A stretch of DNA of 64,000 nt, taken from the NCBI GenBank assembly GCA_934646005.1, contig CAKUED010000012.1:1-64000 (forward strand), in the 5' to 3' direction. How positions within the stretch are numbered: position 1 is the first letter of the stretch; every line of letters starts with the position of its first letter. The notes under the pieces were generated by a model. It was not told where the DNA came from. It saw only the letters and a program-made list of their open reading frames with translations, and made no database searches. Origin of the DNA: an uncultured Oscillospiraceae bacterium (GTDB taxonomy: Bacteria; Bacillota; Clostridia; Oscillospirales; Oscillospiraceae). The position numbers were made by a program, and so were the translations under genes. Positions 16,852 through 26,033 of the stretch are shown here, in pieces.

Positions 16852-18124
16852 CATGATGGAACGCGAGCTGTACGAGCAGTTCCTCACGATTCTAAAGGAG
16901 GAGCTGATCCCCGCCGGCGGCTGCACCGAGCCGATCGCCATTGCGTATGCCGCGGCGGTGGCGCGCAAAACGCTCGGCTGCCAGCCGGAGCATATGGATG
17001 TGTACGCCAGCGGCAACCTGATCAAAAACGCCAAGGCGGTCTATATCCCCAACGGCGGCACGCTGCGCGGCGTGGACGCGGCGGCGGTCCTCGGCGCGCT
17101 CGGCGGCGACGCCGACCGTGCGCTCGAGGTGCTGCTGGACCTGCCGGACGGCGTTCTGGAGCAGACGCAGGCACTTTTGCAGCAGGGCTACTGCGCCGTG
17201 CACGTCCTCCGCGGCATGGAGGCGCTGCACCTGATCGTGAACGTGCAGGCAGACGGGCAGAGCGCCGAGGTGGAGCTGAAAAACGCCCACACGCACATCG
17301 TCCGCGTTGAAAAAAACGGCGAGACGGTGTTCCGCGCCGGTGGATCGGATACGCAGGACGGGCTGACGGATCACAGCTGCCTGACGGTCGGGCGGATCGT
17401 TGAATTTGCCGACACCTGCCGCCTTGCGGACATCGAGCCAACGCTGCAAAAGCAGATCGACTGCAATACCCGCATCGCTGAGGAAGGGCTGAACAATCGC
17501 TGGGGCGTGAACGTCGGCAGGCTGTACTATGAAAACGGCAAGCCGTTGCAGGCATATGCCGCCGCAGCGTCGGACGCGCGCATGAGCGGCTGCGATCTGC
17601 CGGTGGTGATCGTCTCCGGCAGCGGCAATCAGGGCGCAACAGCGTCGCTGCCTGTGATCGTATACGCGCGGCAGCGCGGCTATGACCGCGAAAAGCTCCT
17701 GCGGGCGCTGGCGCTGTCCGACCTCATCGCCATCCATCTCAAATCCGGCATCGGTCGCCTGTCCGCCTACTGCGGCGTCGTCTGCGCGGCAACGGGTGCG
17801 GGCTGCGCCATGACGTATCTGGACGGCGGCACGCTCGAGCAGATCGAGCGCACGATCACCAACTCCATCGCCACCGCCTCCGGCATCGTCTGCGACGGCG
17901 CAAAGCCCTCCTGCGCAGCAAAGATCGCCACCAGTCTGGAAAGCGCCATCCTGGCGCACCAACTGGCGATGGATGACCGCGCATTTCAGTCCGGCGAGGG
18001 CATCGTCATGGACGATGTGGAGGCGACCATCGACGCCGTCGGCTGCGTCGCCAGCCAGGGAATGCACACGACCGATCAGGTCATCCTCGACCTGATGACA
18101 AACAGGAAAGGAGCAGAAATATGA
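16841..18124 (+). CDS. cyuA: L-cysteine desulfidase (CyuA/UPF0597 family)
   Basis: The 427-residue protein matches the UPF0597 family throughout. It has the N-terminal signature PAGGCTEP with C28, NLIKNAKAVYIPN, the glycine-rich VSGSGNQGATASLPV, and Cys residues in YCGVVCAATGAGCAM and GAKPSCAAK that would hold a [4Fe-4S] cluster. Characterised members break L-cysteine into pyruvate, ammonia and sulfide. It starts inside the preceding gene and overlaps the AroE-like gene by four bases. No clear ribosome site precedes ATG 16841, so translation probably depends on coupling; ATG 16853 is an alternative. LIV-type import beside it suggests the substrate comes from outside. Confidence 0.8.
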   Translation: MPNNMMERELYEQFLTILKEELIPAGGCTEPIAIAYAAAVARKTLGCQPEHMDVYASGNLIKNAKAVYIPNGGTLRGVDAAAVLGALGGDADRALEVLLDLPDGVLEQTQALLQQGYCAVHVLRGMEALHLIVNVQADGQSAEVELKNAHTHIVRVEKNGETVFRAGGSDTQDGLTDHSCLTVGRIVEFADTCRLADIEPTLQKQIDCNTRIAEEGLNNRWGVNVGRLYYENGKPLQAYAAAASDARMSGCDLPVVIVSGSGNQGATASLPVIVYARQRGYDREKLLRALALSDLIAIHLKSGIGRLSAYCGVVCAATGAGCAMTYLDGGTLEQIERTITNSIATASGIVCDGAKPSCAAKIATSLESAILAHQLAMDDRAFQSGEGIVMDDVEATIDAVGCVASQGMHTTDQVILDLMTNRKGAEI

Positions 18125-18984
18125 AAACGCAGGATTATCTGGACCATTTAGTCGGCGTATTCGGGCAGCCGGTGGCAGAAAACCCCGGCGTGATCATTCA
18201 GGACGCGGCGTTTGCCGCTCTGGGGCTGGAGCGCTGGCGCTTTCTGACGATCGACGTGGATAAGGACCAGCTGGAAAACGCCATCCGCGGGCTCAAGGCG
18301 TTCAAGATGCGCGGCATCAACTGCACCATTCCGCACAAGATCGCGGTCATGCAGTATCTTGACGAAATTTCGGAAAGCGCGCAGCTCATCGGCGCGGTCA
18401 ATACCGTCGTCAACAACAACGGGCATCTGTTCGGCGAGAACACCGACGGCAAGGGCTTTATGATGTCGCTGGAGGAAAACAAAATCGACGTGCGCGGCAG
18501 ACGCATCGTCGTTCTGGGTGCAGGCGGCGCGGCGCGCGCGATCTGCGTGGAGCTGGCGCTTGCGGGCGCGGCGCAGATCACCATTGTCAGCCGCCCCGGT
18601 CCGCACGATCTCGGACCGTCGCTGCTGGAGATCCTGCAAAGCAGGACCAGTGTAAACGCCGTGCACAGCGCCTGGACCGGCACATACAAGATCCCGGCGG
18701 GCACGGACATCGTGGTCAACGCGACCTCCGTGGGGCTGTACCCGAACGTGGATGCGCTGCCGAACATCGACCTTGACACGATCACGCCGGAGATGTTCGT
18801 GCAGGACGTGATCCCGAACCCCACCGAAACCGCGCTCATCAAGGAGCTCCGCCGCCGCGGCATCCCGTGTGAGACCGGCGCGGGAATGCTCATCAATCAG
18901 GCGGCGATCAACATCAGGCTCTGGACAGGTCTCGACCCGGATAAAACCGTCATGTACAAAGCCCTGGAAGAAGCCCTGCAATAA
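18121..18984 (+). CDS. AroE-like NAD(P)-dependent dehydrogenase, altered substrate site (copy 1)
   Basis: The 287-residue protein has the shikimate dehydrogenase fold. The catalytic Lys is in NCTIPHK (K73), the catalytic Asp in GENTDGKG (D109), and the nucleotide loop GAGGAARAI is at 133-141. The N-terminal SxS motif that grips the shikimate carboxylate in true AroE is missing: the aligned stretch reads PVAENPGVIIQDAAF. The substrate is therefore probably not shikimate. It is the last gene of the importer/desulfidase operon, with AAAGGAG before its ATG. A close relative lies at 33493-34356 in a sugar importer operon. Confidence 0.75.
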   Translation: MKTQDYLDHLVGVFGQPVAENPGVIIQDAAFAALGLERWRFLTIDVDKDQLENAIRGLKAFKMRGINCTIPHKIAVMQYLDEISESAQLIGAVNTVVNNNGHLFGENTDGKGFMMSLEENKIDVRGRRIVVLGAGGAARAICVELALAGAAQITIVSRPGPHDLGPSLLEILQSRTSVNAVHSAWTGTYKIPAGTDIVVNATSVGLYPNVDALPNIDLDTITPEMFVQDVIPNPTETALIKELRRRGIPCETGAGMLINQAAINIRLWTGLDPDKTVMYKALEEALQ

Positions 18985-18996
18985 GCATATCAAAAC

Positions 18997-19023
18997 CGGC
19001 GGCGTCCCTTTGGGACGCCGCCG
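18997..19023. terminator. bidirectional terminator between convergent genes
   Basis: CGGCGGCGTCCC and GGGACGCCGCCG form a perfect, very stable hairpin with a short loop. It sits between the AroE-like gene and the convergent symporter gene and can stop both transcripts. Confidence 0.85.
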
Positions 19024-19038
19024 CTCTTACATTCTGCA

Positions 19039-20274
19039 TTATTTTTTCAGCTGCTTCTGAAGCCAATCCTTGCCGTCCACGAATCTGGACACGATGTACG
19101 ATACCACATAGTCGCCCGCCGAGTTGACCATGGTCGCGGGGGGATCGACGAGGTTGCCGAGCGCCAGCGCGATGGGATACGCCACCGCCAGATGGTCGGG
19201 GAAGAAGATGGTGCACAGCACCAGCTCGCCCGTGCCGCCGCCGCCGGGAATGCCGGACATCGCCACCGACGAGAACACCGCCACAACGATCGCCAGGATC
19301 GCCCGCCCGGTCGTAAAGTCCTGCCCGAACATCCCGAACAGGAACGCGACCTTGATGATCGCGGACATCGCCGAGCCGTCCATATGCATCGTCGCGCCCA
19401 TCGGCACCACGATGTTCGTCACGTCCTTGGAGATGCCGGTCTCCTCGGCGACCTCCATGTTCGTCGGGATCGTCGCCACCGACGAGCAAGTGCCGAAGGA
19501 CACCGCCGCCGGGCGGAAGAGCTTGGAGAACATCAGCTTTGCCGCGCCCTTGCCGCCGCCGAAGCGCGCGTAGATCGGGAACGAGATGAACATATACACA
19601 AAGCTCAGAACGTAGTAAATGATGAGCGTGCGCGAGTAGTCGCCGATGAGCTCAGGACCGTACGACGCCACCAGATACGCAAAGAACCCGAAAAATCCGA
19701 TGGGCGCGTAGTAGGTGATGATCTTCACGGTCTTCATGATGCAGTTCGTTACATCCTCCAGAAGCTGCGCCGTTTTGGTTTTCGGGCCGCCCGCCATCTG
19801 CACGCCGAAGCCGAACAGGATCGCTGCCACGATCAGCGGCAGGATCGCCTTTCTGCTCCAGAGCTCGGTAAAGTCGGGCTTTGTGAAGAAGTTGATGATC
19901 ATGTCCGACAGCCCCAGCGTCTGCCCGATCTCACCCTCGACCGCCACGTCGTATGTGCCCGTGACCGGCGGGATGAGCAGCACCACCACATACATGATGA
20001 CGGCTGCGATGGCGGCGGTGATGAGGAACGTCGCCACCGTCACGCCCATGATCTTGCCCGCGCGCTTGGCGCTTTTCATGTTGGCGATGGCGGAGGAGAT
20101 GGAGCAGAACACCATCGGCACGACCACGCAGAACATCAGATTCACAAACACCGTGCCGATCGGCTCGAGCGCCTTTGCCCCGTCCCACAGCGCGCCCACA
20201 ACGCACCCCGCAACGATGCCCAGCAGCATACAGATCAAAAACCCGTAATTTTTCAGAAATCCACCTTTTTTCAT
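19039..20274 (-). CDS. dicarboxylate/amino acid:cation symporter (DAACS family)
   Basis: The 411-residue membrane protein has DAACS landmarks. These include the serine-rich reentrant region (AVSFGTCSSVATIPTN), the MDGSA motif (MHMDGSAMSA) of the second substrate-binding segment, and the GIPGGGG loop. Members move glutamate, aspartate, dicarboxylates, cystine or serine with sodium or protons. The gene begins 12 bases after dapF on the same strand, with AAGGAG before the ATG, so the two form an operon. The substrate cannot be told from sequence; an amino acid connected to the epimerase is plausible. Confidence 0.85.
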   Translation of the reverse strand: MKKGGFLKNYGFLICMLLGIVAGCVVGALWDGAKALEPIGTVFVNLMFCVVVPMVFCSISSAIANMKSAKRAGKIMGVTVATFLITAAIAAVIMYVVVLLIPPVTGTYDVAVEGEIGQTLGLSDMIINFFTKPDFTELWSRKAILPLIVAAILFGFGVQMAGGPKTKTAQLLEDVTNCIMKTVKIITYYAPIGFFGFFAYLVASYGPELIGDYSRTLIIYYVLSFVYMFISFPIYARFGGGKGAAKLMFSKLFRPAAVSFGTCSSVATIPTNMEVAEETGISKDVTNIVVPMGATMHMDGSAMSAIIKVAFLFGMFGQDFTTGRAILAIVVAVFSSVAMSGIPGGGGTGELVLCTIFFPDHLAVAYPIALALGNLVDPPATMVNSAGDYVVSYIVSRFVDGKDWLQKQLKK

Positions 20275-20286
20275 GTTTATTCTCCT

Positions 20287-21132
20287 TCAAATCTCATTTT
20301 TCAGCAATTCCTCGGGGAATACCTCGCCGCGCGCCACCAGCCGCGCCGGACCTGTTAGGAATAAGTCGCGCGCCGTGCCGTCCCGCGCCGTCACGTCCAT
20401 CGTCAACACGCCGCCGCGCATTTTTACGCGCACCGCTGTTCCGCTCACGCGTCCGGCAAGCGTCAAAACGCTCACCACCGCGCCCGTGCCCGTGCCGCAC
20501 GCGCAGGTAAAATCCTCCACGCCGCGCTCATACGTTCGGATCAAAACCTCATCCGTACCCGTCAGCGCGTAAAAATTGACGTTCGCGCCCTTCGGCAGCG
20601 TGGGGTGATAGCGCAGCGCCCGCGCAAGGGCGCGCAGGTCATCGTCCGCCGCGTCCGCCAGCCCCGGCAGCTCCACCGCCAGATGCGGCAGCCCCGGGCT
20701 TCCCAGCTCCACATACGCGCATGCGACACCCCGACCGTCTACCGGCAGCACCCGTCCCGGCTGCATGACCGTCGCGTCCGGCAGCCGCACGCGGTATTGC
20801 TCCGCCGTCACGCGCTGCCCGGTGACGATCCCCGCCGTCGTGCGCACGCGCGGACGCTCGCCCGACAGCCCCGTCTCGTACCCGTACCGGCAGATGCACC
20901 GCGCGCCGTTGCCGCACATTTCGCCGAGCGAGCCGTCGGAATTGTAAAACCGCATCGTAAAATCCGCGTCGTCCGCCGGCAGCACCGCCATCAGCCCATC
21001 CGCGCCCACGCCGAAGTTTGGGTCGCACAGCGCCCGCGCCAGCTCCGGCAGCCGCGCCGTGTCCAGCGCGCCGCGAATGCCGTCCAGGATGATAAAGCTG
21101 TTGCCCGCGCCGTTCATTTTGACAAACCGCAT
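20287..21132 (-). CDS. dapF: diaminopimelate epimerase or related amino-acid epimerase
   Basis: The 281-residue protein has both catalytic thiols of the DapF family: C73 in EMCGNGARC and C212 in TCACGTGTG. It also has the N-terminal NGAGNSFI and YNSDGS. DapF turns LL- into meso-diaminopimelate for lysine and peptidoglycan. The operon partner is an amino-acid or dicarboxylate symporter rather than lysine genes, and the motif GTGTGAV deviates slightly from the usual GTGACA. A role in catabolism of another amino acid is therefore possible. GGGAGGG precedes the ATG. Confidence 0.8.
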   Translation of the reverse strand: MRFVKMNGAGNSFIILDGIRGALDTARLPELARALCDPNFGVGADGLMAVLPADDADFTMRFYNSDGSLGEMCGNGARCICRYGYETGLSGERPRVRTTAGIVTGQRVTAEQYRVRLPDATVMQPGRVLPVDGRGVACAYVELGSPGLPHLAVELPGLADAADDDLRALARALRYHPTLPKGANVNFYALTGTDEVLIRTYERGVEDFTCACGTGTGAVVSVLTLAGRVSGTAVRVKMRGGVLTMDVTARDGTARDLFLTGPARLVARGEVFPEELLKNEI

Positions 21133-21237
21133 CGTCCGCCCTCCCGGCTTTTTTCTACCCTTTCATTATACTGCCACTTTTTGCGCTGTAAATATAATAT
21201 CCTGCTGAAAACCACGCAAAAAATGCTCATGCCGGAT

Positions 21238-21266
21238 TTGACAATCCATCCCATTCCCGGTACAAT
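21238..21266 (+). promoter_or_regulatory. consensus promoter for the zinc-ribbon membrane protein gene
   Basis: TTGACA (21238-21243) and TACAAT (21261-21266) are 17 bases apart, about 40 bases before the start codon at 21307. Confidence 0.8.
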
Positions 21267-21306
21267 AGAATCATCTATCGAAACTGCGCAAAAAGAGGTT
21301 TTTTCA

Positions 21307-21948
21307 ATGCAAACTTGCTATAACTGCGGGCAGCAGGTGGAGGACGGCGTTCTCATCTGCCCGAACTGCGGCGCGCTCGTGAAGCGCTATACCGACCCTC
21401 CGCGCCGAGATCCCGAGCCCGAGCAGCCCGAAGAGACCCAACAGCCCTATTTCGACCAACCCGAAGCCGCTCCGGCGTGCCGCCCGCGCGTCTGGCGTGA
21501 CGCAAACGGCAAGCTCCGCCTCGCCGCGTCCGTCAAGGCGTTCATGATCGTCATGACCGTCCTCGCGGGCTATCTGGCGCTGAGCTTTGCGTGTCTGCTG
21601 TTTGTGTACCACAATCAGGATGTATATGCCGAGCTCTTTCAGATGATGTCCGGCGCGGACGCCGCGTTTTCGTCCATCGCCAGCTCGTTCGACGTTCTCA
21701 TGACCGCCATCGGGCAGGCATACGGCTTCATTCTGGCGCTCATCGCCATCAGCCTCGCGCGCGTCGCCGCGTCCATCTGGTTTCTGTGCGCCAAACGCCG
21801 CGCGGTGCTTTTCGCGCTGCTGATCCTGTGCGGCGTGCTGGCGGTGGGGCTGGCGGTGGCGGGCTACGCGCTCTACGCCATCGTCGCGGCAGCCGACGGC
21901 GTGGTCACGTCCATGCTCCTGCGCCGCGATCTGCGCACCTTAAAATAA
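21307..21948 (+). CDS. zinc-ribbon membrane protein of unknown function
   Basis: The 213-residue protein starts with a zinc ribbon (CYNCG at 4-8, CPNCG at 19-23). An acidic Pro/Glu-rich linker follows, then about three or four hydrophobic helices (roughly 75-100, 130-155, 165-200). Small zinc-ribbon membrane proteins of this layout are common in Clostridia and their role is unknown. AAAGAGG precedes the ATG. It is followed 32 bases later by the large secreted protein gene and may be co-transcribed with it. Confidence 0.65.
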   Translation: MQTCYNCGQQVEDGVLICPNCGALVKRYTDPPRRDPEPEQPEETQQPYFDQPEAAPACRPRVWRDANGKLRLAASVKAFMIVMTVLAGYLALSFACLLFVYHNQDVYAELFQMMSGADAAFSSIASSFDVLMTAIGQAYGFILALIAISLARVAASIWFLCAKRRAVLFALLILCGVLAVGLAVAGYALYAIVAAADGVVTSMLLRRDLRTLK

Positions 21949-21980
21949 CGCTTCCCAAATAAAATTTGGAGGTTTATACG

Positions 21981-24900
21981 ATGAAACGCAGACTTCTCGC
22001 CCTCGCGCTGGCGCTGTGCATGGCGCTCAGTCTCGTCCCCGCCGCTGCTGCGGCAGATGCGGATACGAACACGCTCTATTATAAAACCATCTGGTCGTCG
22101 GAGGAAACCTTCCACGACCCGCTCGAGTTTGAGCCGAACCTGTCCTATCCCTACCGCTTCTACACCGACGAAGCGTGTACCCACGAGATCGCGGAAAACC
22201 TGATCTTCACCGCAGACGAAGGCTCGCCCGCCGACGCCATCATCCCCAGCCGCGGCACGGAGCAGGACAGGAACGGCAACGAGGTCGGGGTCTGGTACAT
22301 ATACGCCCAAAAACTCGGCACAGGCACGCTCACCTATACTGAAAACGGCACGACCTATACCCTCGCCGTCTCCTGCGTGCTGCCGGAGCAGGGCCTCTCG
22401 TCCACGCCCGAACTGACGCAGGAGACATACCTGATCTCCGGGCAGGCGAGCTTTGTCGTGGGCGTGCCGTTCTATTATGTATTCCCGGAAGGGACACAAA
22501 TCCTGTCGGCTGAGGTAGACCTATACACTATAGACGGTGACGCGCTGTCCATGGAGGTGCTCACGAACAAGCCGAATGTCTGCAAGCTCACCGTCACAGC
22601 GGCAGGTGCTGCGTCGGGCAAGCACGACTTCCGCGTCGCGTTTACGCTTCCGCGTAAAAACTCGACGACGGAAACAACGGTGTATATAGATCGCATCTCC
22701 CTGCGCGACGCCACGCCGCGCTTCGGCTTCCGGCAGGTTCGCTGGAACAATGCTCTGCCCAACGGCTTCCGTGACAATCTCTATTCCCAGCTCAATGCGA
22801 CCGTCAACCGCCATTACTCGGCAGGCTTTTTCTTCGGCGAGGACGAGCTGCCCGTCACGTCCGTCGAATTTATTCCGAATGAGGGGACTGACTCAGATGC
22901 GGTGACAGCCGCGCCGAACCGTGACTATCCGCAGTATTGGGAGCTGGGCTGCGTAAAAATTGGCAGCGGCACGCTCGTCTGTAAAACGGCGGACACGACC
23001 TATGAGCTGCCGGTCGCGGTCAGCCTGCCGAGCGTCGCCTTTTTTACCGAGCAGCGCCGCGCCGCGGATACGCTGCTCTCCGGCAGCTTCCACCATGCTG
23101 CCGGAGAGACCGGCAGCACGTTCTGGCTCATCCGTGAGGACGGCTTCACCGCCGCCGAGATCGGCGCGATCGCCCTCACCTGTGAGACCTGGAACGAAGC
23201 CGGGCAGCAGGTGCTGGATCCCGCCGACTATCTCGCTTGGACACCAGTCAGTCGCAGCGGCGAAGCAGCCCGGTATGATCTGAAATTTACGGTCAACGAC
23301 AATGTGCACATCCCGGAGCAGGGTATAGAACTGATAGCAGAGCTGGAATACGATTTCGGCGTCAGCCTGCGCATCCTGTCTACCGTCTCCTCTGTGATGA
23401 CCGTGAGCATCGGCGGCACGGATTACACCGTCGGCTTCGGCTTTGTGCAGGGCGGCGCTGTTTCGCTCAACACGGATGGCAAATGGTCGCAGCAATATAC
23501 GCTCCCACTGGAAACCAATGCGGGCACGAACGCAGCTTACCGCCGCGGGCAGCCGGAAAAGAGCTGGGGCATTCTGGCAGCGACTGGCACGACCTCATCC
23601 TTTGCGCCTGCCGCTGAAGAAATTCAGAATAAGATCACGGTTGAGCGCGTCTGGCTGGAGCGCCGCAGCGGTTCGAGCGGAGCGGATGGCAACACGGATA
23701 CGTTCAGCTTCGCGCCGGATGCGCGGCAGCTTTCGCTGACCGAAAACCTGACGACGGACGGCGTTCCGATCTATGTCGCCGATGAGGTCGGCGAGGCGTA
23801 TCTCTATGCGCAGCTCAACGTAGACGGAACAAGCGGCACGATCTATACGCGCATCCATTACCGCAGGCAGACGGTCGCAAATGAGACATTCGATACCGTC
23901 GAAGCGATCAACAACTGGCTCTCCGACCATGCGGACGCGATCTATAACGCGGCGATGGACGAAGAAGCAGACACGACCTGGAATCTGAATTTGACCGCAG
24001 ACAGCTACTCCGGCACGATCACCATCCCGGAAAAGCTGGGCAATACGAACGGTCGCAGTCTGGGCATTGCCATTTGGGGCAACCACAGCACCCTGAACGG
24101 CTCGATCAACTTAAACGGCGCGAAGATCGACACGATCAGCCATCTGCGCTTCACCTCGCAGAACAGGAAGGGCATTGCCATCCAAAACGGCGCTGCCGTT
24201 GTGGACGGCTGCACCTTTGACGGCTACAAAACCGCGCTCAGCGGCGCGCTGTTCCCGCATAACTGCACCTTCACGAACAACCAGACCGCGCTGGTTCTGG
24301 ACCTCGCGGGCGCTCTCCTGCGGAGCGACATATATAACTGCCGGTTTGAGAACAACGACACCGCCGTACGGGTCAAGTCGATCACCCTCGGCAGCGCCTT
24401 TCTCTCCCCGTATCATCTCCGTCTGCACGACAGCGCGTTCCTGAACAATACGACCGATTTCGACGTCCGAACCAAGGGCACGTTCTATTTCCTCCGCAAC
24501 TATTTTGCCGATTCCGGCAGCCCCGCCCGCGCGGCAAATACCCTCACCCCGAACGGCGCGACGGTCTATGTGAACCCCGTCTGGAAATACCGTTCCGACA
24601 GCGGCGCACTCAGTGAGCTGACCCTTGTCGAGGGCGAGAGCACCCGCCTGCCGGTCAATGAGGACTGGTCGAACACGTCCATCGCCGCCGACTCCCTCAC
24701 CAGTCAAACGCAGATCGCCCTCGCCGACGAGAACGACAACACCGTCGCCACATGGAGCGACTTCCGGGAGCAAGCCCCCGCGCAGCAGTCCCGCTTCGCC
24801 CTCTATTCTGCGGACGAAACAGGCACGGACACGACCCCTGACGGCTTCCGCCCCGGCGTCAGCATCGACACCCAGCCGACCGGCGAGCAGACCGTCACCG

Positions 24901-25283
24901 TGGCAGACAGCGCCGCGCTGGCGGAAAAGACGCCGCTGCTCACCATCCCCTGCGCGCTGAAAAGCGCCGTCGTTCGACTGAACGGCAAGCCTGTCGCGTC
25001 CAAATTAGTGGACGGCAACCTCAGCTTCCGCGTCGCCGCCGGCGGCACCTACACCGTCCGCCCCGGCACGAGCGAAAAATATGAGGATGGCACGATCACC
25101 ATCGAAAACGCTCCTGAGAATGCGGCAACAGCCATCGCCGCCCTCTACGATGCAAAAGGTCGCTTCCTCACCGCCGCCACCGCCCAACTAACCAACGGCG
25201 CAGCCACCATCCTCCTCAAAAAACCCGATTCCGCCACCTGCCGCATCTATTACCTGACAGCAAATAACACCCCCGCGACATGA
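21981..25283 (+). CDS. large secreted protein with a beta-helix segment
   Basis: The 1100-residue protein has a clear Sec signal (KRRLLALALALCMALSLVPA, cleavage near AAAA at 26-30). The first 630 residues are beta-rich and repetitive in style, like Ig-type or adhesin domains. Residues about 670-860 look like a right-handed beta-helix: runs of Asn/Gly with INLNGAKIDTISHLRF, NGAAVVDGCTFDGY, HNCTFTNNQTALVLD and IYNCRFENNDTAVRV. No LPXTG, SLH or choline-binding anchor is visible at the C-terminus, so release or non-covalent wall binding is likely. GGAGG lies before ATG 21981. It could be an adhesin or polysaccharide-active protein; I see no catalytic motif. Confidence 0.7.
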   Translation: MKRRLLALALALCMALSLVPAAAAADADTNTLYYKTIWSSEETFHDPLEFEPNLSYPYRFYTDEACTHEIAENLIFTADEGSPADAIIPSRGTEQDRNGNEVGVWYIYAQKLGTGTLTYTENGTTYTLAVSCVLPEQGLSSTPELTQETYLISGQASFVVGVPFYYVFPEGTQILSAEVDLYTIDGDALSMEVLTNKPNVCKLTVTAAGAASGKHDFRVAFTLPRKNSTTETTVYIDRISLRDATPRFGFRQVRWNNALPNGFRDNLYSQLNATVNRHYSAGFFFGEDELPVTSVEFIPNEGTDSDAVTAAPNRDYPQYWELGCVKIGSGTLVCKTADTTYELPVAVSLPSVAFFTEQRRAADTLLSGSFHHAAGETGSTFWLIREDGFTAAEIGAIALTCETWNEAGQQVLDPADYLAWTPVSRSGEAARYDLKFTVNDNVHIPEQGIELIAELEYDFGVSLRILSTVSSVMTVSIGGTDYTVGFGFVQGGAVSLNTDGKWSQQYTLPLETNAGTNAAYRRGQPEKSWGILAATGTTSSFAPAAEEIQNKITVERVWLERRSGSSGADGNTDTFSFAPDARQLSLTENLTTDGVPIYVADEVGEAYLYAQLNVDGTSGTIYTRIHYRRQTVANETFDTVEAINNWLSDHADAIYNAAMDEEADTTWNLNLTADSYSGTITIPEKLGNTNGRSLGIAIWGNHSTLNGSINLNGAKIDTISHLRFTSQNRKGIAIQNGAAVVDGCTFDGYKTALSGALFPHNCTFTNNQTALVLDLAGALLRSDIYNCRFENNDTAVRVKSITLGSAFLSPYHLRLHDSAFLNNTTDFDVRTKGTFYFLRNYFADSGSPARAANTLTPNGATVYVNPVWKYRSDSGALSELTLVEGESTRLPVNEDWSNTSIAADSLTSQTQIALADENDNTVATWSDFREQAPAQQSRFALYSADETGTDTTPDGFRPGVSIDTQPTGEQTVTVADSAALAEKTPLLTIPCALKSAVVRLNGKPVASKLVDGNLSFRVAAGGTYTVRPGTSEKYEDGTITIENAPENAATAIAALYDAKGRFLTAATAQLTNGAATILLKKPDSATCRIYYLTANNTPAT

Positions 25284-25289
25284 CAAAAA

Positions 25290-25311
25290 GGGAGAGGCTT
25301 TTGCCTCTCCC
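25290..25311 (-). terminator. terminator between convergent genes
   Basis: GGGAGAGGC-tttt-GCCTCTCCC is perfect. The T run lies on the minus-strand side, so it mainly ends the SpoIIQ-like gene transcript. Confidence 0.85.
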
Positions 25312-25321
25312 TCAATGGTAT

Positions 25322-26026
25322 TCAGTCCAAAAACTCCATCGGATCGACCGACACCCCATTCCTCGTCACCGCGAAATGCAGATGCGGTTCCTGGGCGATC
25401 TCCAGCATGGCGCTCGCGCCCACCGCGCCGATCGTCTGCCCGGCGCTCACGCGCTGCCCGACCGTCACCGTCGGCATCGCCGCCAGATTCTGATAGCGCG
25501 TCGTGTAGCCGCCGTCGTGCACGATCGTGACCGTCGTGCCGAAATATTCGTCGTCATACACCGCGCTCACCGTCCCGGCGCTCGCCGCCATCACCGGCTC
25601 GCCCGCCAGCGCCGCCAGATCCATCCCGTCGTGCGTCCGCCAGTCGTGCGTCGTCTCGTTCCAGCTCAGCGCCTCCATGCTGTACGCCTGCGTCTGCGTG
25701 CCCGACACCGGCCAGACCCGCACCGCCGCCGCCTGCGCGCGCACCTCGTCGTCGCGGCTCATCGCCGCCGTTTCCTGCGCCGCCTCCCGCGGCGTCGTGT
25801 CCGCGCTCTGCTGTGCAGGCTTCTGCGCCGTCTGCGGAACAGTCGCCTGCGTCTGCACCGACAGCGCCGGCTCTTGCAGCGCGTTTTTCTCCGCGATCGC
25901 GCCGGACACAAATACATAGCCCGAAATTCCCACTGCCGCAAGGCACAGGAACAGGACTATGTAATAGCCCTTTTCCCGCAGGAACGTCCGAACCGGTCCG
26001 TTTTTTCGGTTTTCATTGTTCTGCAT
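25322..26026 (-). CDS. M23 peptidase with N-terminal membrane anchor, SpoIIQ-like
   Basis: The 234-residue protein has one membrane helix (about 21-40), a low-complexity Ala/Gln linker and a LytM/M23 domain from about 115. The zinc ligands are intact: H132 and D136 in HDGMD, and H215/H217 in PHLHF. Size and layout match clostridial SpoIIQ, which sits in the forespore membrane, joins SpoIIIAH across the gap and keeps its zinc site (unlike the Bacillus version). A general cell-wall hydrolase is the alternative. The start at 26026 follows GGAGGT, which lies inside a hairpin (26034-26069). No other sporulation gene is in the window. Confidence 0.7.
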   Translation of the reverse strand: MQNNENRKNGPVRTFLREKGYYIVLFLCLAAVGISGYVFVSGAIAEKNALQEPALSVQTQATVPQTAQKPAQQSADTTPREAAQETAAMSRDDEVRAQAAAVRVWPVSGTQTQAYSMEALSWNETTHDWRTHDGMDLAALAGEPVMAASAGTVSAVYDDEYFGTTVTIVHDGGYTTRYQNLAAMPTVTVGQRVSAGQTIGAVGASAMLEIAQEPHLHFAVTRNGVSVDPMEFLD

Positions 26027-26033
26027 AAAATGC

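Noticed and set aside
18121..18984. Plain aroE (shikimate dehydrogenase) annotation
   Set aside because: The substrate-binding SxS motif is replaced and the gene lies in a catabolic operon; only the fold and catalytic Lys/Asp are shared.
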